Shown here piece after piece: positions 45,369 to 55,588 of a DNA stretch of 64,000 nucleotides. Within the stretch, counting starts at the first letter, position 1. The number at the start of each line of letters is the position of its first letter. The stretch is from Bullera alba (lineage: Eukaryota; Basidiomycota; Tremellomycetes; Tremellales; Bulleraceae): assembly GCA_001600095.1 (NCBI GenBank), contig BCIX01000005.1, positions 1,680,523 to 1,744,522 of the forward strand, read 5' to 3'. A program made the position numbers and the translations under genes. The notes below the pieces were generated by a model. The model saw only the letters and a list, made by a program, of their open reading frames with translations. It was not told where the DNA came from and searched no databases.

Positions 45369-46161
45369 ACTGTCCGTTGGTCGAGCGTGGTTCGTTGTAC
45401 AGAGTGCATTCGAAACTTTTCCCTATTCTCGTATCCCCATTGATCATCCTGTATCATGCTTGTTCCCAGAGAAGATGACGCTCGAGATGGTGTGCGAGTG
45501 GTACCATCTTGAATGTCCAGCACGCCATAGACTCCTCTATGGCGTAGGTAGATAACATCGGAGATGACCCGTCGGCCGGATGCAAGACCCCGAAGGACCA
45601 GCGCTTGGCTCGGACGGTTTGATTACACATTTCGGAACTGCGTTGTAAGCCGATGACGGAATTCCGGAAAAATCCTAACGGGATTAAGCGGCGGAGTTGT
45701 AGTGGCGATGACTCAGGGACGGGACAGAGAAGAGCGACTAGCGAGCTGCGAGCGAGCCGTCGAGGAAAGCAGAGAATCGAGCAATAACGTCCTGCGTCCA
45801 GCTTGGTTCCAGCTCTGTCCGGCTCCCATCCGTGCTATGAGAAAGACTCTCGACGGAAAATCGCTCCAATCGACCCACAGATAGGCACAGAGAGGAAGTC
45901 CAGAACGGGGATGGGACAGCGACCAGTCTCAGCAAGAAGTCACAAATCCCGAAACGGTCAGCAGAACACCACTGAATCGCTAATGGTATCTGGCTCCAAG
46001 CTTGATCCGCAGCTGTCACTACTTCGCGGGATCACCCGGTATAATGACCACTGACCCATTCAGCTCACTCCACGTTGAGGTCGATGAATATTCAGTATTT
46101 GACTGGCATCTAGCATAAGTGCATAACGTCGCTAATACCACGACGACACGAAGTCACAGAT
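45369..46161. other. intergenic, about 0.8 kb
   Basis: Promoter region of the MDR gene and 3' UTR of SDR copy C. No gene seen. Confidence 0.5.
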
Positions 46162-47003
46162 CTAGAAAGCTAACTCCTCTCCCTCGTAGGTCCAGAACCT
46201 GCCGCCATGACTGTCCTTGGTAGCGACATCGACTACCTTCAGAACGCCAACAACGCTCTCTGGTGCGGTGATACCTCCCAGCTCGATCACAGTCTTACCC
46301 AGAACCTTCACTCCGCTGCTCCCCATGTCCGTGTCCACCAGACCGGGGCTCTGGGTCAGCCACGATCAATACAGTGACTCACTGGACGGGGAATGCAATG
46401 AGGTCTGCCGACTCCTGATCAATCTTCTTGGTAACATAGTTGACGGCGGCTTTGCTCGTCGCGTAGGCAGTGTAGCTCCAAGGAATGGCGTCGCTGATCT
46501 TGCCGATGAGGGAAGAGATGACCACAAACTTGGCGCCGGGAGTGAGCAACGAGGCGAAAGCTTGGTAGAGGACAATAGGACCGATGGTGTTCGTCTCGAA
46601 CATCTTTCTCAAGTCGCCAATATCCGCGTTCTTGACAATCGATTGAGCGGATGTGATGCCTGTGATCAGCAAGTCCCAATAATGGTGAACCTACCTGCAT
46701 TTGCGATGATCACATCCACCTTTCCGACCTGCTCTTCGACCAGCTTCGAGGCGGCAGCGTTGTCTTCCTCGTCGGCAGAGGTGAGCTTGATTGGAAGGAC
46801 GATCTGTGGGTACTTTGCCGCCAGCTCAGCTAGAGCGCCTGTCGCAGGGAAGGATCGTATGCCGGCAAAGACGATAACATCGGGTCGAGTTGCGAGCTGC
46901 TTGGTGAACTCCAGGCCGAGACCTCGACCTGCGCCGGACACTGGGAAGTGAGAGTGAGCGATATTGACATAGTCAACTCACCGAGATACACGGTAGGAGA
47001 CAT
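46162..47003 (-). CDS. Short-chain dehydrogenase, C-factor-like (copy C)
   Basis: Exons 47003-46982, 46940-46695, 46659-46383, 46348-46162 give 243 aa. Sequence features are GAGRGLGLEFTKQL for cofactor binding, DVIIANAG, ISSLIGKIS with the catalytic Ser, and YATSKAAVNY (YxxxK), with the HPGLVDTDMG tail. The 22-bp first exon encodes only MSPTVYLV. The final acceptor is the second AG of CCCAGAG, which gives the HPG motif. It is of the ketoreductase/C-factor type, acting on small carbonyls with NADPH. It is a tandem paralogue of 47613-48459, with exactly the same exon lengths (22, 246, 277, 187). Confidence 0.88.
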
Positions 47004-47612
47004 TGGTATTCAGTAGGATTGTGGGAAGTGGGTAAGATCCGATACGGTTCAGCGAGGTACGAGGTAAAGTGTCTCTTATATGTGCTCGGGGCGGGGCATC
47101 TCGGGCAACTCGTGATCGTCTCTACTCGACAATTCGCACCTTGATTGGAAGTGTTGATGGGAAAGGTGACCAAGCCCGTCGGGCATGTATGGTGTACCGC
47201 ATGATCATCTCAGCCAGTCACTGCACTGACAATGCAGGACCATGCTGAATTATGCTGGATCATTGTTGAGGCAGTTGTTGAATCACCCAGTACTCTCGCC
47301 GAGTCCTGTATTTACTGTCACAATCCGCAGCCATATATAGCACCTTCCCGATTCTCTCACCTTAGTCCTCGTAAGGCTCGTATAATCGTAAACTGGCCGT
47401 CATTCGCACCGTCTCCACTTCAAACTGCCCCTTATGACAATATGATCGAGCTGACCAAGCCCGTCGGCTTTGCTTGATAAGCTCAGGAAAAGACTGATAC
47501 GGACCGGACAGCTGAAACAGTTTCTACACAGACCGCTTCGCTACTGGCTGTCTCGCAGCATTCAATACATGATTGATAAACCTACAGCAATTCGCCATGA
47601 CAAGAACAAGTC
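47004..47612. other. intergenic between SDR copies C and D
   Basis: About 600 bp with the promoter of copy C and the 3' UTR of copy D; no other gene seen. Confidence 0.5.
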
Positions 47613-48459
47613 CTACACAATGGCCTCTTCTCCTTCATTGGTCCAGAATCTGCCCCCGTGGCTCTTCTTGGTCGCAGCATCCACCACCTTGAGCACACCA
47701 GCCACGCTCTCCGGCGCGGTGATACCTCCGAAGTCGGCTGGAGTCTTGCCGACAGCCTTTGCAGCAAGGATCCCCATATCTGTATCCACGATACCCGGGC
47801 TGAATGACAAGGTCAGCGAAAGCCAAGCAGATGTACTCACTGGATGGGGAAAGCGATGAGGTCTGGAACCTCCAGATTGATCTTCTTGATGATGTAATTG
47901 ACGGCGGTCTTGCTCGCAGCATATGCGGGATAGCTAAACGGTATCTCCTCGCTGACCTTGACGATAAGGGACGATATCAAGACGAATTTGGCGCCGGGAG
48001 AGAGGAGGGAAGCAAAGGCTTGGTATAGGACGACAGGGCCGATGGTGTTCGTCTCAAAGTTTTGTCGGATCAGGTCGAGACTCTCGTTCCTCACACTGGA
48101 CTCAGGAGAGTTGATGCCTGTCATCAGCGAGTCTCGATGGAGTTGTGACCCACCTGCATTTGCGATGATCACGTCGACTTTTCCAACCCGCTCCTTAATC
48201 AACTTGGCCGCTGCCGCATTGTCTTCTTCGTTCGCCGAGGTGAGCTTGATCGGGATCACAGTCTCGGGATGCTGTGTTGCTAGCTCAGCAAGAGCGCCAG
48301 TTGCGGGAAAGGAGCGGATGCCGGCGAAGACGACAACATCAGGTCGAGCCACGAGTTGCTTGACGAACTCGACGCCGAGACCACGACCAGCACCAGTGAC
48401 TGAAGGTCAGCGACATGATACTGGGAGTTGGACCTACCGAGGTATACAGTTGGTGACAT
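47613..48459 (-). CDS. Short-chain dehydrogenase, C-factor-like (copy D)
   Basis: Exons 48459-48438, 48399-48154, 48117-47841, 47799-47613 give 243 aa, the same length and structure as copy C. Motifs are GAGRGLGVEFVKQL, DVIIANAG, LISSLIVKVSEEIPFSYPAY, AASKTAVNY and HPGIVDTDMG. Long stretches are identical to copy C (VFAGIRSFPATGALAEL), while the segment after NAG and the C-terminus differ, so the two may have separate substrates. Introns of the two copies differ in sequence and length, showing the duplication is not very recent. Confidence 0.88.
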
Positions 48460-50074
48460 TTTATGATGGGCAAGTGATCGTGATATGTCCACCACCAGAG
48501 TTCAGATGCATGGAATGCTTCTTATGCTCGAGGTAGAGTACCTTTGACGCACTCGTCATACCTCCACCTGGGTATCTTATCATGACCAAGCATATCGACC
48601 TATGCTTGATAAGCTGAGTGAATCCTTCGGCGATCCGGCCACGTTGAACCATTTCTTGCCCCTGAAACAACAAAAGGATGATCTGCTATCCAGTGACTCA
48701 GCGACGATCATTCGCGATATCCTTGAGAGCGAGTTCTCACTCACCATGACCTGATCCGATCCACTTCCGATCCATCATTGTGATGGTCCCTTGACTGATG
48801 GGTTCCGAAATCCAACGACGGTATTATTGACAAGTCTTTCCCTATCATCCCACGGGCGAACGGCTTTAGACTGCCTTCACTTGCGTTTCAGCTGCTGGGT
48901 TCGGTCTGCTCGAGGCATCTATGCAATAACGTTCGAGAACTGGTCCAGCTGCACTGCCATAGCGGTCGTATACGTCTACATGTGGCCGTAGTCCGCTGCT
49001 TGCTATCGGTATGCCGAGAGAGGTCGAGGCGTCGAGAAAGAAGGACGGTGTCGAACAGCTGAGCATTCGTGACGGTGGGTTGGTGAATGTTAAACGTTGA
49101 AAGTCCAAGCCATTTTGAATCAGCTTGGACATCCTGGATAGGTGACGCGAGCTGACGGTACCGTAACAGGTGGCTTTGATTGAGTTCGCAGTCAATACCA
49201 GCCTGTGAGGGGGTACCCCCTGGTACCCCGTACCCGCCTGTGAGGCGATCACGAGAGACTGTGTCACGATCACCTCGACGGCCTCACGGCCGGCCGCTCA
49301 CAGCTTCGCTCGCCTCCGCGCGTCAGCCCCGCCTCAGGCACCATTTTCGCGCTAGCCAATGGGCAATGACTCGAGCTCTCGAGACTTCTCGAGGTCGACG
49401 AGGCGCATCCTGGCGCTTCCCATCCTGTCCCAACCTACCCCATCACAAACTTCACAGGTCACAGTAGTATACTACTGCTTAATCCAATCTGTCACCCGGC
49501 TGGTCCCCGCCCTTCCCCGTCCTTCCCTGTGCTGACTGCTGGGGCTGTGACTCAATGAGCGACTCGAATCGATCTAGAGTTGGGCAGCTCATTCGCCCAC
49601 TACGCTCGAGCCCCAAATTCCGAACTGGCCCCACCTCTTCCACCAGAACCCATCTATATCCAGTCCTCACAGCCCGATGATGGTCGACGGCCCTCTGACT
49701 TTGCTCACCCTACTAGGAGAAGGATGTAACAGCTCGGATCTCAAGAAGACTTCGCAGCCTAGAACTCAGAGTGTGCTTGAAGAGAGACACTTGTACGAGT
49801 ACGACGCGCATCATGCTGCAATCAGCCACAGGCACCCGTGTCACGTAGCCTGCCGAAGTGACACGCTCGGTCCGGAGAAGCTCGCGGGGGATCTGTGCTG
49901 CCCGGGAGTGCCTGGGTAATGCTTCTTTCGAGCGGATCGCCACACGTCTGGCCTCGAGACGGCTGTCTGTGTTGCTGATGCTTATGTGAGTTTCGCGAGA
50001 CTGTATATATATGGGTATGTCCACTGACTATTTCCTCTTGGCAGTGAACCTCTTTCTCACTTGACGTCTTCACC
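48460..50074. other. 1.6 kb intergenic
   Basis: No gene is supported. It contains the GGTACCCC duplication at 49211-49230. The right end is the leader of the gene at 50075, with a TATATATA run at about 50004. Confidence 0.5.
49211..49230 (+). repeat. 10-bp-offset duplication
   Basis: GGTACCCCCT is followed by GGTACCCCGT (8 of 10 identical). The word CCTGTGAGG also occurs on both sides (49201 and about 49236). Confidence 0.75.
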
Positions 50075-51176
50075 ATGCTCCAGACCTACGACCTGCACAC
50101 TTATGTCGACGATCCGACCGGCTTCGATTGGCGCAATCACGCCACGCAGAGCGGCGGTGACTCAACTAAACCGCAGTCTTGGTACATGGACAATGCGCAC
50201 TTGCGAATGTTTGTGGAGGGTGAGTCTGTGAAGTGTCACTATCAAGACATACAGCTAACTTCGGATAGCTCTTGATCCCAATAAACAGCCGAAATTGAGC
50301 CCCTATGCGGATTTCAGAACTTTCTGGACCGAGTCCGACACAGTTGCGAATGCGCTCAACGAAGTGCTCAATGTTGAACGTCACTTTGCCATCACACCCC
50401 GAAACATCGTCGCGATCGCGAATGGACCCTGGCCATTGACCATGCCCACTGCTCCTGTCGACCGATTGCTCGACGAGCTTCGATACAGATACAGAGGCTA
50501 CTTCAACTATGTTGCCGGCACAGAACAGTCCGACTTCCGACCATGGCTGGAATCTAACCCGCCAGCTCACATTCAGGGTCAGGGACTCGTCAAGTGAGCT
50601 CATATGCTGAATTGGTCGTACTTATAGCTGACTTCTCCAGTTGCTGGGAGCTGTTCCTCTACCCAGCGATCGTAGAGGGTGTGATTGCCAAGACCGACAT
50701 CCTCGACGCCTACACCAACCCACCCGTATTACCAGATGGCAACCGGGCTACCGTTGCACACAGCGTCCTACGCAAGTTGGAGGATATTTCTGTCCGACAA
50801 AATCTCGGTGGAGTGGTCCGAGTTGATCGTCAAACCCAGACCTGCAATCTCCAGCCAGGTGACCTCGTCATACAGCCAGCACAAGACGACGATCGCTATG
50901 TTAGAGATCCCCCGCGCCTAGACGACAGTCTCGACAACGTCATGTGGCATGTCATGATTGTCATGGAGATCCCTGCGGATCGGGATTTCGAAGAGATCAA
51001 GGTTCGTCACTTTCGGTTGTCTTTCGTGGTACTGACTGTCTTAGATGATGCACATCTACCATACGGGCTCCGGAGGACTTTCCGATCTCGCTCTGCTTGG
51101 AGCCGTCTTCACCCCTCAGAGACGAACGTACCACGCTATAAGAGTGACCTCCGGCGAGCCGCTAGTGGTACATTGA
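50075..51176 (+). CDS. Protein with NlpC/P60-like Cys-His signature
   Basis: Exons 50075-50219, 50269-50593, 50641-51001, 51045-51176 give 320 aa, with frame kept at every join. No signal peptide. The middle and end show the order expected of a papain-like NlpC/P60 fold: NCWELFLYPAIVEG (Cys at the start of a helix), then GDLVIQPAQ (the GD-V strand), then WHVMIVMEI (His strand), then MHIYHTGSGG (third polar residue). In bacterial members this set forms the catalytic triad of cell-wall peptidases, amidases or acyltransferases. Similarity is at motif level only; overall the family is not one I recognise. The N-terminal 145 residues have no known domain. It converges on the fucosidase gene (191 bp between stops). 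Confidence 0.7.
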
Positions 51177-51367
51177 GCATCGACTCACCTGATGCTAGTG
51201 CTATGGGAAAGGGAAGCCTGAGCTGTGGAGGTGTTTCCTAGGTAAAAAATGCAATGAATGTTGATGACTTGTCGCGGGATTCGGAGCTATTGGGAATCCG
51301 CGCTGCAGAGTGGTTTGAGTCTGATCGAGATTCAGACACGGACGATACACATGCATATTACTGGCAT

Positions 51368-52959
51368 TTACAGCAGGGTGAACTCGATGCAAGCGGGAAG
51401 GAGAACATCGAGATCACCGACCTTGATCGTCTCGCTGACATCGACACGCTCTCCTCCGAGGAGCCTCGCTGAAGCCAGGTCCACCCGCTTCCAATCCGCC
51501 TCGAGCTGTGTGTCGTGATCGACAAAGGCGTAGATCTTTCTTCCCTTGGCAGTCCATCTGACCCATTCCACGCTCTTGTCATTGCCCACCGGCTCGGCTA
51601 GGGATGGATCCACCACATCAGATCCTTGAATTGCCTCCGCGTTGACGTCCATGTATGCTGCCATGTACTCGAGGCATTTCACCTGTAAGTCTGGTAGATT
51701 GCCCGCTTCATCGGGTCCAACATTGAGCAGGAAGTCTCCACCTTGCGAGCAGGTGTCAACTAGCTCTTTGATTGCTTGTCGACCGCTCATGTAGTGAGTC
51801 TCATTCTCCATCCGATTGTAGCCGAATGATGCACCGACTATGTCATGTTAGCTTCTTCAAGACGTGTCACTCACTTCCTCGACAAGATTGCCACATTTGC
51901 GGCGCTTTGGGTTTCTCCCCGAGACCATACTCGACGGTACAGAAGTCCCAGTGGGTATCGCCGAATCGGTCTATCATCAGCTCCGTTCATACATCAGGAA
52001 AGCTCACCATTGATCACCGCTTCCGGATTCGTCTCATACAGCTTCTCGAGCAAGGCTTCCACACTGTGAGGGCCTGAGGCTACTCCACTGATGGCTTTAG
52101 CGGGATGAAAGGGTATATGCACTCACGCCTTGGGCCAGTCAATATCACCCCATAGGACGTAGGGCTGGTATCGTTCGATCAGGTCGGCGCAGTGCTTCCA
52201 TGCGTACTCGTTGTACTCGTGTGCGTCAATACCAGGGATGTCGTAATGTCCGATACCAAACGGTCGCTCAGTAGGCCAAATGTGCCAGTCGATTCCACTG
52301 ATATTAGCTGAGGCCATATATGGCACTTACGTCGAGTAGTAGACACCAAATTTGAGACCATTCGCTTCTGCGGCTTTGGCGAATTCGGCCACAAGATCCC
52401 TCTTGGGTCCGCGTCGGACTGTGTTCCTGTCCCCAGTCCCAGGAGCATCCCAGAGAGTCACCCCGTCCTATAGTGAGCTCCAGATACATGAGAATGACTC
52501 ACATGGTGTTTCGTCACCGGGACGACATACTTTGCGCCTGCTCTAGCGAAGAGCTCGGTCATCTTACCAGCATCAAAGTCCTTCGCCGTCCACTTGTCAA
52601 TAAGCTCGTCGTAGCTGGCATCGCCGTAGTGCTCCTTGTGGTACTTGGCAGCTTCTGAATCTGGGTATCGGATCGTGTTAAAGTACCACTCGGCATATGG
52701 ATTGCGTTTGTGTCTAAAATCAGCGATGGACCCTCGAGAGCACTCACACTATGTCTTCGGGAATCCGTCCTAGCTCTCCAGAAGTCTCTGCGAAAGCGGG
52801 AACAGAGTAGGGTCTCTAGTCAGCGATGTACAAAGAGAACTGAACTCACCCCCAGTGAACGAATATGCCGAGCTTCGAGTCCTTGAACCATGTGGGCGTG
52901 GGTCGATCAGCCCAGTGCTGATAGTTTGGAGCGCGGTGAGTTGCCCATAGATGTGCCAT
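51368..52959 (-). CDS. GH29 alpha-L-fucosidase, no signal peptide
   Basis: Eight exons: 52959-52850, 52813-52748, 52713-52503, 52467-52331, 52297-52127, 52087-52008, 51970-51875, 51837-51368, giving 446 aa. The family signatures run in order: WFKDSKLGIFVHWG, PYSVPAF, YAEWYFN, KYVVPVTKHHDGV, GLKFGVYYS, WGDIDWPKA (nucleophile Asp region), SFGYNRMENE and GGDFLLNVGP. Together they identify GH29, which removes alpha-linked fucose from glycans with retention. There is no N-terminal signal (starts MAHLWATHRAPNYQHW), so it would be intracellular or unconventionally exported. The join between exons 1 and 2 uses the second AG of TAGAG to keep VHWGPYSVP in frame. Confidence 0.9.
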
Positions 52960-54179
52960 AATGGTACTGGAAACTGTGAGTGACGATGAGAGCGGTGACG
53001 GATTTCAGATGGATCCGAGTGTGAGAAGTCAAGAACAAGAAGTTGTCTTCAGAAGCCAAGGACCTAGGCTAGATATACCGACGACCCGGTGCGCCGGTGC
53101 GGTTATGTTAACCGCTCGTCCCCTGCCTGGCTCTCGCCTGTGACACACTGGGTTCGGGTAAGCCTTGCTTGTACCGTGCATTCTTTCAGGCGTGCTTGGA
53201 GCAAGGGTCACCAGGGTCGTTGTAGGGGAGTTGCTAGCCTTCAGGCTATGTAGTCGGGGTACTGAGGAGTCCAGACTGCACACCACGAATCACGAACGAC
53301 GGGTCAGTGACTTGGTGCACCGTGCAGCTGGGCGAGATCGCTGGGCGCAGGAAGGAGTTGTGTCGGAACTCCGTAGGTGGAGGCTCTAAGCCGCGCGGAC
53401 CGAATAGATTTGCCACCCCTACGGACACGGTACACCAGCGGCCTAGCATCAACACGGGCTCTATGCCCAATGGCCCATGTCATGAGTCTGTGTCTGCATC
53501 TGTCTGCGCTCACGTCTCTATTCTTCTCTTTGACCCACTACATGGCTCCTCAGTACCACTCGCAGGATCTGCACGTCAAGGAGATGCAATTGGACGTCCC
53601 GAATTCAGCATAAGGCCGGATTATGAAGGACAAACACGGAAAATCGCGGACTTGTCATGATCAGCCAACACCCCCAACACGGCCTTCTGACGCTAAAGGA
53701 GACCTCATCAAACAGAGTAGGGTCTTACTGGGAGCTTTTGAAGAGACTGAGCAAGTGAGGCTGAGGATGATCAGAAGATATTGCAGCTACGAGACGATGT
53801 CAGTCATGAGAGAAGCATGTTGCCTTACTGGAGTGCATCCCTTGGCTCTGCGAGGGCGAGTGTTTTGAGGTGAGACTGGTCTGTGTACAATGAAGGGATC
53901 GAGTCTCAGTCTGTAAGGAGGATCTTGCTCACCAAGTCTGAAAGTGCAGACGAGACACTCGCCTCGGTTTCATGTAGTGAGTCTTGATCTGGTGTAGTCG
54001 GCGGCGATCCTCGTTGCAATTTTGGAAGCTGACTTGGTGGCAGTATCAGGACAGCCATACTTGGGCTCCAGCGTCATGACACCTACACCAAAATTGCTAT
54101 CAATCTTACTATCAACTTGACCATGCCATTCGCCTAGGGACGATCCACTGCCCTCCCTCGCGAACGGCCGAACCAGCTA
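52960..54179. other. intergenic, no gene seen
   Basis: About 1.2 kb upstream of the fucosidase. Short frames here have no coding character that I can support. Confidence 0.5.
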
Positions 54180-55560
54180 CCCAGCTTGCCTTTGTTCGCA
54201 CCTCACCTCTACCTCAGCTATACGGTAACTCATTCCTTTCCAATTGCCAAATCGAGGAGTTGGGAATATCCTGCTCTTTTTACCGGTCGAGTCGGTTGGA
54301 GGTCTGCTTCAGAGCGCTCAAATGGCGGATGCCGGCCTCTCATAGATAGGACGCTGGAGGGCTTCGACTTGCCACATGGAACCGTAGTCAGCGGTCTAGA
54401 AGGATATCAGCTCAGGAGATACCGGAGTAAATCTCGTTTGGACCTCTATGGACCATCTTGAGATATCTCGGAAACGCAAAACGGAGACTAGGGGACGAGA
54501 AACTTGGATTGTTGATAGGAAGGATCCTGGACTCGATTGTCGGTGTAAGTCTACTGCAGAAACCTCTTGCCGAAATAGTATAGCTGATTGTGGCCACAGC
54601 ATTCGATAGACGATCAAGCTCTTCGCCGTCTCTCCATGAACCATGTCGGAACAAGTCCACTCACGACCCGCGTCACTGTCACCATTTAGCATCAGCAAAG
54701 CCCTCGATCTTTTCTCCCCCTCACCGTCTCTCGACAAACCGGCGGAGTCTATGGCTTCCTTGTGACATTGTGTGCGGGCTCAGTGATGTGAGTCTCCCCG
54801 TGATTGACTCTGCTGACTCAATATAGCTTTGCCGAAGACTTGGAGATCATCATCGATCGATTCGAGTGTCGCCAATCCCCCGATGAGGTCGCTATCGAGT
54901 GGAGACAACTCTACAGCTCGTCTAAGATGGATTGGGATGGGGTGGAGATACCGTGTTCGAGTTGCAAGATCGTGCAGTCTAAGCTGGACTAGGGGATACA
55001 AATGGATCTAGTCAGAGTGAGTTGGTGAGTGTTATTCTAATAGACCACAGCCTGTCGATGCAGCACATCTGTCACCATCATACATGAACGACGAGAATTA
55101 GACTCTACCAATGACATCGTCGCCGAACATCCCTTTCTGATCAAAACTCCGCCTCGACCCTTTCATCATTGCTGGTGAAGACGTATGGGATACCGAGGCC
55201 ATACTGGCCACCAAACTCAATTGACGATTCAGAGACCCCGCTTCCATCTCGTCAGATACCTAAGCGTCAACGAGAAGTGGTATTTTCTAACACCTGTACT
55301 GATGCTGTTACACAAGTGAGACCCTGGGAGTCGACAAGTTTCGACACAGCATCGGCGACATCGCCTGACGTGACTTCCCTGATGTGCAAGTTCGGTAGCA
55401 TCGTATATGATAAAGGCAGTCTATGGTGTTGCATGCAATCGGACTGTCCGTCTCCCGCTCGGACTCAGAGCTTGCGTAGCTGTCTATTTCGTAGCTGCAG
55501 TAACCTTATCATAGTGTGCCGGGGGCATAGAGGCCATCCGAGACAACTCAACTCGGCCCT
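54180..55560 (+). pseudogene. Coding-like fragments, probable broken gene
   Basis: Several plus-strand pieces look like exons. 54444-54546 reads LWTILRYLGNAKRRLGDEKL and ends at a GTAAGT donor. From 54600, after a CACAG acceptor, the frame continues HSIDDQALRRLSMNHVGTSP and then meets an in-frame TAG at about 54688. It then runs on as TVSRQTGGVYGFLVTLCAGS (a possible membrane segment) to a GTGAGT donor, and joins 54831-54993, FAEDLEIIIDRFECRQSPDE, ending KLD-stop. 55270-55315 (SVNEKWYFLTPVLMLLHK, then GTGAGA) is a further piece. I recognise no family. Either the gene is broken by the TAG and frame changes, or the exon model is wrong. Confidence 0.35.
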
Positions 55561-55588
55561 CCGGTCCCCCCACCGTAGCTATCCGCTT

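Noticed and set aside
27046..48459. Classical secondary-metabolite gene cluster
   Set aside because: No polyketide synthase, peptide synthetase, terpene cyclase or prenyltransferase is found in the block.
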